The notes under the pieces: model-generated | Seen by the model: only the letters and a program-made list of their open reading frames with translations | What the model was told of the DNA's origin: nothing | Database searches by the model: none | Translations under genes and position numbers: made by a program | Source: Thiotrichaceae bacterium | GTDB lineage: Bacteria; Pseudomonadota; Gammaproteobacteria; Thiotrichales; Thiotrichaceae | Assembly: GCA_027024625.1 (NCBI GenBank) | Contig: JALVRY010000359.1 | Span: 1-10,927, forward strand | Direction of reading: 5' to 3' | Length of the DNA: 10,927 nucleotides | Shown here: positions 1-8,124 of the stretch, piece after piece | How positions within the stretch are numbered: the stretch's first letter is position 1 | How the letters are laid out: each line of letters begins with the position of its first letter

Positions 1-51
1 TGTTTCTTTTATTCCGCTCTTCCATGAGCCTCACCCTTCGGGCTTGCGTGG

Positions 52-72
52 AAAATTGTTCCTGACAATTTT
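52..72. repeat. 8-bp perfect AT-rich hairpin
   Basis: AAAATTGT (52-59) and ACAATTTT (65-72) are exact reverse complements around a 5-nt loop. On the plus strand two more T residues follow. It could act as a weak terminator or be part of a larger repeat. No gene lies directly upstream on either strand inside the window to assign it to. Confidence 0.5.
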
Positions 73-95
73 TTGATCGCACAAAAGAAATGAAC

Positions 96-148
96 TCGTA
101 GCCTGACTACTTTTTTTCAATAAAGTCACCAAAAGTTCAAGGCTACGA
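96..148. repeat. Spaced 9-bp inverted repeat
   Basis: TCGTAGCCT (96-104) and AGGCTACGA (140-148) are exact reverse complements separated by 35 nt. The spacer contains a T7 run. Together with the outer ATCGC/GCGAT pair this suggests a larger imperfect palindrome about 83 bp long. Confidence 0.5.
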
Positions 149-186
149 AACCGCGATGATAGTTATAGTGCGTAACATCAGATTTT

Positions 187-213
187 AAGAGATCTTTCGT
201 GCAAAGGTCTCTT
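187..213 (-). terminator. Second hairpin downstream of the DUF1287 operon
   Basis: AAGAGATCTTT (187-197) pairs with AAAGGTCTCTT (203-213) over 11 positions, with one G-U wobble, around loop CGTGC. It is the second of two tandem hairpins met by RNA leaving the minus-strand operon. No clear U-tract follows on either strand, so it may stabilise a 3' end rather than terminate. Confidence 0.35.
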
Positions 214-233
214 TAAAAAGACAGCAGACAATT

Positions 234-272
234 TAATGAGTAGAGAGAGCGGGCTATTCTCTCTACTCATTA
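234..272 (-). terminator. 15-bp perfect hairpin ending the minus-strand operon
   Basis: Positions 234-248 (TAATGAGTAGAGAGA) and 258-272 are exact reverse complements around a 9-nt loop, starting 15 nt past the stop codon of the DUF1287 gene. Position, length and perfection fit a transcript-end hairpin. The run of T expected after an intrinsic terminator is missing on the minus strand (AAATTG follows), so it may be a Rho-dependent or 3'-protecting structure. Confidence 0.5.
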
Positions 273-287
273 GTTGCCAATAAGGTG

Positions 288-989
288 TTATTTATAGTAA
301 CTACGAGCTGGCCAATAACGATAATGACCCACTAAAACGGGCATTCTGAATAATATATCTTCTTTTACTGGACCTTTGCCGTCATTGTGAACGACTAAAG
401 GTCGTCTACCATCTCTAGAGCGTTCTTTAACAATAATACCGATGTGTGGCGCAACACCATTAATTCGGAATGTTACGAGGTCGCCAGGTTTGTAATCATC
501 AGGGTTTCGCGTAACGGGTAATCTTTTTCCATGTAGCTGGAAGAATTTTTCTAAATTAACAACACGTCGATGATCAATATTGGCATCAGGAGCTAATTTT
601 CCGTAGATGCGTCGGCTTGGGTAAGCGTTAAAGCGTCGTCTCATATCCTCATGGACATTCTTTTGTAGATCGATTCCTAAACGGCGATATGCTCGCACGA
701 CAACGTCGGTACACACGCCAATATTCTGTGGAACATCACCCATTGGGTAGCGAAGAGGAATATATTTTCCGTCATAACGAACGCGGTGACGTGTTCTTTC
801 TATTGCAGCATTTGACAAATTATTTGGATTAAAGGGAATAACAACACGTTTAGGTCGATGAACTTGTCGTGCTGCAGGTTTTGGTTTTGATACTTGGACA
901 TCTATTTTTTCTGGGGTCGAACCACAGCCCGTAAGTTGAAGTACGGCGAGAGAAAAGAGTAAGGTATAAACTATATTAAAGCGTTTCAT
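288..989 (-). CDS. DUF1287 family lipoprotein (cysteine/histidine papain-like fold)
   Basis: This 233-aa protein opens with a lipoprotein signal peptide: basic start MKR, hydrophobic core to residue 19, lipobox LTGC with the lipidated cysteine at C22. A basic, proline-containing linker (about 23-50) follows. The rest (about 65-228) matches the DUF1287 (YijF-like) pattern: GDVPxxxGVCTDVVxRAYRxxGxDLQ with C93, VHEDM, NIDHRRVxNL, DYxPGD, PHIGI with H182, VxHNxGxG and GHYRY. C93 and H182 sit like the catalytic Cys and His of NlpC/P60-like hydrolases, but the family's substrate is not known to me. The start is the ATG at 989, because AGGA lies 5 nt upstream and the signal peptide begins there. A longer in-frame reading to 1106 would run deep into roxA. 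It overlaps the end of roxA by 14 nt and is probably the last gene of the operon. Confidence 0.88.
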   Translation of the reverse strand: MKRFNIVYTLLFSLAVLQLTGCGSTPEKIDVQVSKPKPAARQVHRPKRVVIPFNPNNLSNAAIERTRHRVRYDGKYIPLRYPMGDVPQNIGVCTDVVVRAYRRLGIDLQKNVHEDMRRRFNAYPSRRIYGKLAPDANIDHRRVVNLEKFFQLHGKRLPVTRNPDDYKPGDLVTFRINGVAPHIGIIVKERSRDGRRPLVVHNDGKGPVKEDILFRMPVLVGHYRYWPARSYYK

Positions 990-2147
990 TGTCATCCTGT
1001 TGAGAGAAAATAGCTTGTTTTTGTAATAAGTCGGTAAAACACTCTGCAAATTCAGGCGATTCCATATGCACCTGTAATTCAGCTGCGTCATAGTAATAAT
1101 GACCACATAGGAATTTAGCAGATTCTACGAAATTAACAGAATAAACCTTAGACCGTCCGTTAGCAAAGAAGTTTACTTTATCAAGATAGATAACATAGGC
1201 AAATCGACTTTCGGGAGAACGCTCATAAGACAAGCCTTCTGTATAGCAGTCTTTGCAAGCATGAGGTGGTGAGGAATCACCTTTGATATCTGTTAAATAC
1301 TTTCCAAGACATTGGTCGATAAATTCAGGGTCATTTTTAAGCCCCGCCAATAGTAATTGGCTTAGTTCATCCAAATTTGATCGTGTGATTTCACCTGAAC
1401 ATTCCTGCGTCTTACGTTTTGCATCATAGTAACGTTGTTTGGCTGTCGTTTGGCTTGAGCATTCGTCAACATAAGCCCCCATAAGTTCTTGTTGGCTCGG
1501 TGCTCTAAAGCCAACAGAATAGGTCATGCAATCATTAAGAGCTGTGCCGTGATGAATAATGTTTGGAGGAAGATAAAGCATATCACCTGGATTTAAAACC
1601 CAATCTTCCTCAGGATCAAATGACTTTAATATGCGTAAATCAATATTGGGTATCAGATCATCATCTGTATAGCTTGCATCGGCTATTTGCCATCGCCGTT
1701 GTCCGTATGCTTGAAGGAGAAATACATCATATTCATCGGTATGAGGGCCAACTGAGCCGCCCTCAACGGCAAAGCTAATCATGAGATCATCGATTCGCCA
1801 ATCTGGGATAAAGCGAAATGGCTCAATAATATCGTCACGCAACTCAGGGTAATAGCGATCAACATCATTGATAAGCAGCGTCCAGTGGGTTTCTGGTAGG
1901 CGGGCAAATGTCTCATCATCGAATGGACCGTAAAGAGCTTGCCAAGGTGTATCTAGCCCTTTTTCAGCTAAAATACGAGAAGGGGCATTAGTATCACAAC
2001 TCAAGCCTGCAAACTCTTCAGGGCTGATTGGAGATTGGAATGCTGGGAATGCTTGGCGAACAAGCAAAGGTTTTTGCTGCCAGTATTCATCTAAAAATTG
2101 CTGGGTAGACAGTCCACCCAGCAATTGTTCGAGTGTAGTTAGGCTCA

Positions 2148-2148
<1 letters not shown>
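976..2148 (-). CDS. roxA: 50S ribosomal protein uL16 3-hydroxylase (JmjC/cupin oxygenase)
   Basis: RoxA (YcfD) is an Fe(II)- and 2-oxoglutarate-dependent oxygenase that hydroxylates an arginine of ribosomal protein uL16 in the cytoplasm. The 390-aa product has the N-terminal pattern FLxEYWQQKPLLVRQAFP and a cupin core. The iron-binding HxD is H136-D138 in GPHTDEYDVFLLQ, and the distal His is probably H199 in the PPNIIHHG segment. YGQRRWQI after the HxD motif is also typical. A winged-helix-like C-terminal part (about 225-390) fits the family; the E. coli protein is slightly shorter. Its ATG overlaps the purB stop by one base (TAATG), indicating translational coupling, and the lipoprotein gene overlaps its own end. 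A purB neighbourhood also occurs in E. coli, where only phoPQ lie between. All metal ligands appear intact. Confidence 0.93.
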
Positions 2149-3539
<1,391 letters not shown>

Positions 3540-3550
3540 TTAAAATCTAA

Positions 3551-3584
3551 CCGTAGGGATGGGGATAAACCCACTCCCCAGCGG
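3551..3584. other. GC-rich hairpin in the nadB-purB gap
   Basis: In an otherwise AT-rich gap, GGGATGGG (3556-3563) pairs with CCCACTCCC (3570-3578) with one bulged base and a 6-nt loop. An outer CCG/CGG pair (3551-3553 with 3582-3584) may close it. In the minus-strand RNA it falls 12 nt after the nadB stop and in the purB leader. TTAGATTTT follows only after a few bases, so this is a weak terminator, attenuator or RNA-processing candidate. I cannot decide which. Confidence 0.4.
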
Positions 3585-3595
3585 TAAAACGAGTA

Positions 3596-5179
3596 TTATA
3601 GAGTGATAGGGTCAAGAATGGTATCCACCGATTCGAGTTTTGGATCAGGTTTTGGATAATCTAAAGTGTAATGCAAGCCCCGGCTTTCCGGACGCAAGAG
3701 TGCGGATTCAATGATTAGTTGAGCGACAATGGATAAATTCCGTAACTCAATCAGGTCAGAAGTAATACGAAAGTTGCTGTAATAATCATCAATTTCTTGT
3801 AAGAGTGTTTGGATGCGATGCTGTGCTCGCTGCAAGCGTTTTGTTGTGCGTACAATGCCAACGTAGTCCCACATAAAACGACGAATTTCATCCCAGTTGT
3901 GATTAATAACGACACGTTCATCAGAATCAGTGACTCGGCTTTCATCCCATGAGGGAATATCAGGCATAGAATACTTTTTGCCTAGCTTCTTACTAATACT
4001 TTTGCTGGTAGCATGACCAAAAACAATGCACTCTAACAAGGAATTACTCGCCATGCGATTTGCACCATGCAAACCGGTGAAAGAGGCCTCGCCAATACAG
4101 TAGAGATTCTTTATGTCAGTTTGTCCTTGTTTATTCACCATGACGCCACCGCAAGTATAATGAGCAGCAGGTACAACAGGGATAGGTTCTTTGGTCATGT
4201 CATAACCAAATTTCATGCAGTTTTTATAAATGTTTGGAAAGTGTTTTTTGATAAAATCGGCAGGCTTGTGGCTAATATCCAAAAAAACATTATCTATACC
4301 AAGCCGTTTCATCTCGTGGTCAATGGCTCTGGCGACAATATCTCTCGGTGCTAGCTCTTTTCTTGGGTCGAAATTTTTCATAAAGCGTGTGCCATCTGGC
4401 AATAATAAACGCCCACCTTCGCCTCGAACGGCTTCTGAAATCAAACTGGATTTTGCATGAGGATGGTATAAACAGGTTGGGTGAAACTGCATAAACTCCA
4501 TATTGCCAATACGACAACCTGCACGCCAAGCCATTGCGATACCATCACCGCTTGAACCATCTGGATTGCTTGTGTACAAGTAAACTTTACTGGCTCCACC
4601 TGTTGCAATCACCGTGAACTTAGCTTTGATCAGTTTAACTTTTTTGGCTTTCTTATCTAGAACATAAGCACCAACACAACGATTACCTTTTAGGCGTAAT
4701 TTGCGTGTGGTAACAAAATCAATGGCAATGTGGTGTTCAAATAACGAAATATTGTCTCGCTTTTTGATTTGTCTAACGAGTGTGGTTTCGATAGCTTCCC
4801 CGCTTGCATCATCAGCATGTGCAACTCGGCGATGGCTGTGTCCGCCTTCACGGGTTAAGTGTAACTTTTGATTATTATCATGGTAAGTGAAGGGTACACC
4901 TGCATCTTGCAGCCACTTTATGGATGCTTTTCCCTTAGATACGGTAAACCTAACAATATCTTCTTTGCAGAGTCCTGCACCTGCGTCCAAAGTATCTTTT
5001 ATGTGTGATTTTTTAGTATCACTTTTATCCAGTACAGCAGATATGCCACCTTGTGCATAAAAAGTACTGCCTTCCGTCACGATATTTTTACTGAGTATCG
5101 CTATTTTGCAAGAATGAGGGAGGCTAAGGGCAAGGCTTAAACCTGCTGCACCACTACCGATTATCAATACATCGTACAT
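3596..5179 (-). CDS. nadB: L-aspartate oxidase
   Basis: NadB is the FAD enzyme that oxidises L-aspartate to iminoaspartate, which quinolinate synthase NadA then uses to start NAD synthesis. The 527-aa product (E. coli: 540) begins with the FAD-binding GSGAAGLS (8-15). [14 protein letters not shown] (36-49), [14 protein letters not shown] (111-124) and [11 protein letters not shown] follow. The known E. coli active-site residues H244, R290, H351 and R386 correspond, with a constant offset of 11, to H233 (HPT), R279 (PRD), H340 (HYTCGG) and R375 (GANR). This consistency separates it from fumarate reductase and succinate dehydrogenase relatives. The ATG at 5179 is the only option, since an in-frame TAA lies two codons upstream; its Shine-Dalgarno is poor. 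It is divergent from rpoE, as in E. coli. Confidence 0.96.
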   Translation of the reverse strand: MYDVLIIGSGAAGLSLALSLPHSCKIAILSKNIVTEGSTFYAQGGISAVLDKSDTKKSHIKDTLDAGAGLCKEDIVRFTVSKGKASIKWLQDAGVPFTYHDNNQKLHLTREGGHSHRRVAHADDASGEAIETTLVRQIKKRDNISLFEHHIAIDFVTTRKLRLKGNRCVGAYVLDKKAKKVKLIKAKFTVIATGGASKVYLYTSNPDGSSGDGIAMAWRAGCRIGNMEFMQFHPTCLYHPHAKSSLISEAVRGEGGRLLLPDGTRFMKNFDPRKELAPRDIVARAIDHEMKRLGIDNVFLDISHKPADFIKKHFPNIYKNCMKFGYDMTKEPIPVVPAAHYTCGGVMVNKQGQTDIKNLYCIGEASFTGLHGANRMASNSLLECIVFGHATSKSISKKLGKKYSMPDIPSWDESRVTDSDERVVINHNWDEIRRFMWDYVGIVRTTKRLQRAQHRIQTLLQEIDDYYSNFRITSDLIELRNLSIVAQLIIESALLRPESRGLHYTLDYPKPDPKLESVDTILDPITL

Positions 5180-5291
5180 TTTTTAATAAACCTAGTCGTT
5201 TTCAGTGACAGTATTCTATTATTGAGGTGTAATATGTAGAATATATTTCTTAAGATAATAAAACGAGACTTATCTTTTTAAAAGATTCTAT

Positions 5292-5318
5292 GAACCTTTA
5301 GAATAATCATGGCTCGAA
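5292..5318 (+). promoter_or_regulatory. Sigma-E-like promoter upstream of rpoE
   Basis: GAACCT (5292-5297) resembles the sigma-E -35 element (GAACTT, one mismatch). It is followed after 16 nt by TCGAA (5314-5318), a plausible -10 (TCTGA/TCAAA types). Spacing is as expected, and start of transcription would be near 5325, giving a leader of about 90 nt. RpoE autoregulation through such a promoter is established in other gammaproteobacteria. That this site works is inference from two short motifs. Confidence 0.4.
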
Positions 5319-5395
5319 TGCATGTGCATGTTTTGGGCTGGTTTGGCTAATTAGAATAATTGTAAGTAGATGCTCGTTTTAGCCAGATAATAAAC

Positions 5396-5401
5396 AAGGA
5401 G
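5396..5401 (+). promoter_or_regulatory. Ribosome binding site for rpoE
   Basis: AAGGAG is a near-perfect Shine-Dalgarno. It lies only 2 nt before a GTG at 5404 and 11 nt before the ATG at 5413. Two bases are too few, and the ATG gives an N-terminus exactly as long as that of E. coli RpoE up to the conserved RVQxGDxKAF, so the ATG is preferred. Confidence 0.65.
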
Positions 5402-5412
5402 TCGTGCCCACT

Positions 5413-5985
5413 ATGGGGCAGAAGCAAATAGACCTTGAGCTGGTCCGTCGCGTCCAGGCAGGAGATAAAAAAGCATTTGATGTTCTGGTTTTAAAATACC
5501 AACAGAAAGTGACAAGTTTGGTAATGCGGTATGTGCATGATCATCATTTAGCAATGGATGTGGCACAGGAAGCGTTTATTAAAGCCTATCGCGGATTGAA
5601 AAATTTTCGTGGCGATAGTGCTTTTTATACATGGATGTATCGTATAGCAATTAATACAGCGAAAAATCATTTAGTTTCGCAAAGTAGGCGTTTGCCTGCA
5701 AATGATATTGATGCTCAAGAAGCTGAGCAATACAGCGGGGATTCTGCATTAAAAGAGTATGCAAGCCCTGAGCGAGAAGCATTACGAGAAGAAATAAGAG
5801 CGACGGTTATTAGGGCGATTGAAAAATTACCAGAAGACCTTCGCACAGCCATTACTCTAAGGGAAATAGAGGGCTTGAGTTACGAGGAAATTGCCGAGGC
5901 GATGGATTGCCCAATCGGCACAGTACGATCCCGTATATTTCGGGCTCGGGAGTCTGTGGATAAAGAGCTAAAACCTTTGTTATAG
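5413..5985 (+). CDS. rpoE: RNA polymerase sigma-E factor (ECF sigma, RpoE/AlgU)
   Basis: This ECF sigma factor directs RNA polymerase to envelope-stress genes. The 190-aa product (E. coli: 191) has RVQAGDKKAFDVLVLKYQ near the N-terminus and sigma region 2 at about 20-90 with AQEAFIKAYRGLKNFRGDSAFYTW (core and -10 binding). A variable linker with DAQEAE and SALKEY follows. Sigma region 4 (about 125-185) has LPEDLRTAITLREIEGLSYEEIAEAMDCPIGTVRSRIFRARE, a helix-turn-helix for the -35 element. The sequence is very close to RpoE/AlgU across its length. It heads rpoE-rseA-rseB and is divergent from nadB. A sigma-E-like promoter at 5292-5318 suggests autoregulation. The ATG is chosen over the upstream GTG at 5404 on spacing and length. 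Confidence 0.97.
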   Translation: MGQKQIDLELVRRVQAGDKKAFDVLVLKYQQKVTSLVMRYVHDHHLAMDVAQEAFIKAYRGLKNFRGDSAFYTWMYRIAINTAKNHLVSQSRRLPANDIDAQEAEQYSGDSALKEYASPEREALREEIRATVIRAIEKLPEDLRTAITLREIEGLSYEEIAEAMDCPIGTVRSRIFRARESVDKELKPLL

Positions 5986-6202
5986 CTTAGGAATGTTATT
6001 GGTAAAAATTAAAATTTAGACTGTGATGTGATCCATAATTTAAATTTTTAAATATATCGATAAAAAAATACTAATTAGACAGAATTTAATTTACTAATTA
6101 CTGTCTTATCTTTACCACAAGAATGGAATATCTTGGAAGTGGGGTGACTACTTTTGTAGATGGCGTAGCTGCGTTAGTAAAAATATGAGTTATGGTGAAA
6201 AA
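5986..6202 (+). other. Long AT-rich gap between rpoE and rseA
   Basis: This 217-nt gap is much longer than the few tens of bases usual between rpoE and rseA in E. coli. It contains AGACAG (6077-6082) and CTGTCT (6101-6106), a 6-bp inverted repeat around 18 nt. A 21-codon ATG frame (6123-6188) ends by overlapping an in-frame ATG of rseA. I see no convincing promoter, but a secondary rseA promoter would fit here. Confidence 0.4.
6194..6198 (+). promoter_or_regulatory. Ribosome binding site deciding the rseA start
   Basis: GGTGA lies 4 nt before the ATG at 6203. The in-frame ATG at 6185 has only A/T-rich sequence before it. Homology also favours the later start, since the RseA N-terminal pattern (HLSAxxDGE) begins a few residues after it. 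Confidence 0.55.
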
Positions 6203-6784
6203 ATGACAACTAAAAATGAACATTTATCTGCGGTTTTTGATGGAGAAGCAGGTGATTTTGAGCAGAGACGTCTCGTTGATGAATTAATGAAAGATACTGA
6301 CTTACAGCAGTCTTGGTCAAACTATGCATTAATTGGTGATGTGTTACGTGAACCTGAAGCGACACAAGTGGCTGGTGCAGACTTCTTATCAAAAATTCAA
6401 CAAGAATTAGAGAACGAAGAAGAATATTCACAAATTAAAGCAAAGTTTACAGAAAAAAAGTCGGCTTGGTCGAAGCCTTTAGCCGGTTATGCTATTGCAG
6501 CAACGATTACTGCAATTAGTGTGTTTAGTGTGCAATCTCTAATGACAGCTGATAATGCAAAGAATTCTCCCGTGACTCAGCAGGTTGCATTATTGGAAGA
6601 ACCACAAGCTGTTGTTAAAAAGAAAGAAAATCTTATGCGAGTTGCTTCAAATGATACAGTTTCAAGAAATGTAGTTGATCTTGAGCAACGTATAAAAATG
6701 CAACGCTATATTATAAGCCATATTCAAAATGCTTCTAGTCGCACAATAGCCCCTACTATGCGTGCCATTAGTTATAATTACTAA
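6203..6784 (+). CDS. rseA: Sigma-E anti-sigma factor RseA (MucA-like)
   Basis: RseA spans the inner membrane, holds sigma-E inactive through its cytoplasmic domain and is degraded by regulated proteolysis (DegS, then RseP) under envelope stress. The 193-aa product shows the N-terminal anti-sigma pattern HLSAVFDGEAGDFE, then SWSNYALIGDVLRE (about 38-51). One hydrophobic segment follows at about 92-113 (PLAGYAIAATITAISVFSV). The periplasmic part ends with VDLEQRIKMQRYIISHIQNASSRTI, PTMRAISYN, resembling the RseB-binding tail of RseA/MucA proteins (RxxxYLxxH, then MxPYxR). Cleavage sites cannot be fixed by eye. The start at 6203 rests on its Shine-Dalgarno; 6185 would add six residues. rseB begins 15 nt after the stop. 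Confidence 0.92.
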   Translation: MTTKNEHLSAVFDGEAGDFEQRRLVDELMKDTDLQQSWSNYALIGDVLREPEATQVAGADFLSKIQQELENEEEYSQIKAKFTEKKSAWSKPLAGYAIAATITAISVFSVQSLMTADNAKNSPVTQQVALLEEPQAVVKKKENLMRVASNDTVSRNVVDLEQRIKMQRYIISHIQNASSRTIAPTMRAISYNY

Positions 6785-6799
6785 GTGAAGGATACATCA

Positions 6800-7690
6800 A
6801 TGAAAAGGCTAGTGATGTGTGCATGTTTATTGGTGGTGATGCCAAATTTATATGCAAGTGAGGCGATGCAACTATTAAATCAAATGAGTCTGGCAGTGCA
6901 TAAGCTAGATTATCAAGGTGAAGTAGTTTATTCACAGGGTGAAGGTTTTACCGCTTTACGTATACGGCACTCAGTTGATGACGGTGTGGAGCATGAGGCA
7001 GTTACTAATTTGGATAGTAATGGGCAGACTAACTCACAAAATGATGTCGGGTTTTCTGTTGCCAGTTTCCCCAAAATAACGCCAGAAATGGAAAGCATCT
7101 ATTCTTTTGATGTCGGTGGAACATCGGAAGTTGCAGGCCGGTTATGTACAGAAGTTGTTGCTAGACCAAAGGATCATTTACGCTATTTACATCGTTATTG
7201 TATTGATAATGAAAATCATATGTTGCTTAACTATTCCTTAGTGAATCGAACGCATAAGCCTGTTGAAAAAATGATGTTTACGCACATTAAATTCGGCAAA
7301 TTTAACCTTAAAGATTACTTAAAAGATAAAGTTTCAAAAATAAGAGATAAAATTAAGCCTTTCAATCTAGTAAAAAAACAAGAAAATAAAAGTAATTGGA
7401 GTTTTTCTAAGTTACCAAAGGGATTTTATATCGACTCCATTTTGACAAAAGAAGATTCAAATGGTTCTAACTCCATGGAGCAGATCATACTTACGGATAA
7501 TGTCACTTCGATCTCCTTATTTATCGAGCCAGAAAATAAGAATGGTATTGACTCAAGTCAGTTAGATTATCGGGGGGCTTTAAATGTATTAACCGTAGAA
7601 AAAGAGGAGCATAACATCACAATTGTTGGTGAGGTTCCATATGGTACTTTAGTCAATGTTGTCAATAATCTAGAATATAATCCTCACTGA
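6800..7690 (+). CDS. rseB: Sigma-E regulatory periplasmic protein RseB (MucB-like)
   Basis: RseB binds the periplasmic tail of RseA, shields it from DegS and releases it when it senses mislocalised lipopolysaccharide or lipoproteins. The 296-aa product has a Sec signal peptide (MKRLVM, hydrophobic core, likely cleavage after LYA at residue 19). An N-terminal LolA-like domain includes LDYQGEVVYSQGEGFTALRIRH (37-57) and VAGRLCTEVVARPKDHLRYLHRYCID (111-136). C116 and C134 could form a disulphide in the periplasm. The C-terminal domain runs from about 198 (WSFSKLPKGF) to the end and includes the VGEVPYGT segment. The linker between domains (about 166-198) is unusually lysine-rich. Start: ATG 6800, with GAAGGA 7 nt upstream; the GTG at 6785 would only add five residues. 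Confidence 0.93.
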   Translation: MKRLVMCACLLVVMPNLYASEAMQLLNQMSLAVHKLDYQGEVVYSQGEGFTALRIRHSVDDGVEHEAVTNLDSNGQTNSQNDVGFSVASFPKITPEMESIYSFDVGGTSEVAGRLCTEVVARPKDHLRYLHRYCIDNENHMLLNYSLVNRTHKPVEKMMFTHIKFGKFNLKDYLKDKVSKIRDKIKPFNLVKKQENKSNWSFSKLPKGFYIDSILTKEDSNGSNSMEQIILTDNVTSISLFIEPENKNGIDSSQLDYRGALNVLTVEKEEHNITIVGEVPYGTLVNVVNNLEYNPH

Positions 7691-7723
7691 TTTAGTTAGT
7701 AAATTTCAGAAAATCAAATAATC

Positions 7724-7750
7724 TTAGCTTCATTAAGCTGGTGTTTTTTT
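7724..7750 (+). terminator. Putative intrinsic terminator after rseB
   Basis: AGCTT (7726-7730) and AAGCT (7735-7739) form a 5-bp stem around CATT, extendable by two wobble pairs, and T7 follows at 7744-7750. The U-run is good but the stem is short and AT-rich, so termination may be partial. Confidence 0.5.
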
Positions 7751-7783
7751 AACCAGAGTATATTTCATGCCATGATAGGTAAA

Positions 7784-7811
7784 GGAAACTCATGAGTAGA
7801 TCAGAGTTTCC
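7784..7811. repeat. 8-bp inverted repeat abutting the palindromic element
   Basis: GGAAACTC (7784-7791) and GAGTTTCC (7804-7811) are exact reverse complements around 12 nt. The right arm ends where the palindromic element begins. It may be a flank of the insertion site or a separate hairpin. Confidence 0.45.
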
Positions 7812-7812
7812 C

Positions 7813-7975
7813 AGGAGCTTGTCCGAGAATATGAGTCGTAGCGAGGGAAAGCTGATTTGAGCTAGATTTTTCATCAATTTGAGGCGAATAGTTGTTCTAT
7901 TTAACGAAAATTGATGGAAAATATAGCCAAATTCAGCTTTTCCGCAGTAGGTTCACTATTCTCGGACAAGCTCCT
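7813..7975. mobile_element. 163-bp fully palindromic MITE-like element
   Basis: AGGAGCTTGTCCGAGAATA (7813-7831) is repeated exactly as its reverse complement at 7957-7975. The two ends are symmetric about position 7894. Without gaps, the two 81-nt halves match at about 59 positions by hand count, including a nine-base block (ATCAATTT core, 7872-7880 with 7908-7916) and a closing AATAG/CTATT stem with loop TTGTT. No reading frame of useful size lies inside. Perfect ends, a non-coding interior and a single-ended relative at 10332-10350 suggest a non-autonomous element mobilised by a transposase elsewhere. In RNA it would fold into one long hairpin. Outer bases CCAG (7811-7814) and CTAG (7974-7977) could be an eroded CTAG target duplication. 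Confidence 0.7.
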
Positions 7976-8088
7976 AGGATGTTGTTGGTATTGGATTAAG
8001 ATTACAATGTTCATTAACATCTAAAAATCATAAATTAATGAGCGGTTTATATCCATTAATAATAATAGGGTATCTCTATAAACTGGTA

Positions 8089-8124
8089 AATTAAGCACAG
8101 GACTCCCAATATTGGAGCTTAATT
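8089..8124 (+). repeat. Nested inverted repeat upstream of rseC
   Basis: AATTAAGC (8089-8096) and GCTTAATT (8117-8124) are exact reverse complements. Between them lies the 10-bp palindrome CCAATATTGG. An alternative fold pairs CTCC with GGAG and is followed by TTTTCTC, which is terminator-like. It could equally be an operator in the rseC leader. Sequence alone cannot decide. Confidence 0.45.

Larger units (their letters stand above)
1..186. other. Non-coding, repeat-like stretch at the left edge
   Basis: No convincing gene is visible. The stretch holds an AT-rich hairpin (52-72), a spaced 9-bp inverted repeat (96-104 with 140-148) and an outer 5-bp pair (ATCGC at 76-80, GCGAT at 154-158). 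On the minus strand a 43-codon stretch (34-162) is open between a TAA and a TGA but has no ATG. Nested inverted repeats and short open frames without starts are what I would expect of an interspersed intergenic repeat. That reading is inference. Confidence 0.4.

Noticed and set aside
1..25. Possible gene start on the minus strand (ATG at 25, MEERNKRN)
   Set aside because: Only eight codons are inside the window. A GTGAGG lies just upstream, but the surroundings look like a repeat, so there is not enough to call a gene.
31..165. 43-codon open stretch on the minus strand between TAA (163-165) and TGA (31-33)
   Set aside because: No ATG and no binding site. It overlaps inverted repeats and is better explained as repeat DNA.
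990..1106. N-terminal extension of the DUF1287 protein (ATG at 1106)
   Set aside because: It would overlap roxA by over 100 nt and place 39 unrelated residues before a clear lipoprotein signal peptide. AGGA sits properly before the ATG at 989.
1563..1778. 71-codon plus-strand frame
   Set aside because: Lies entirely inside roxA, has no family pattern and is a shadow of the roxA coding frame.
3751..4529. Several 64-95 codon frames on both strands
   Set aside because: All lie inside nadB, whose catalytic residues are intact. None shows motifs or a binding site.
5404..5412. GTG start for rpoE
   Set aside because: Only 2 nt from the Shine-Dalgarno. The ATG three codons later matches the E. coli N-terminus in length.
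6210..6431. 73-codon minus-strand frame
   Set aside because: Antisense shadow of rseA.
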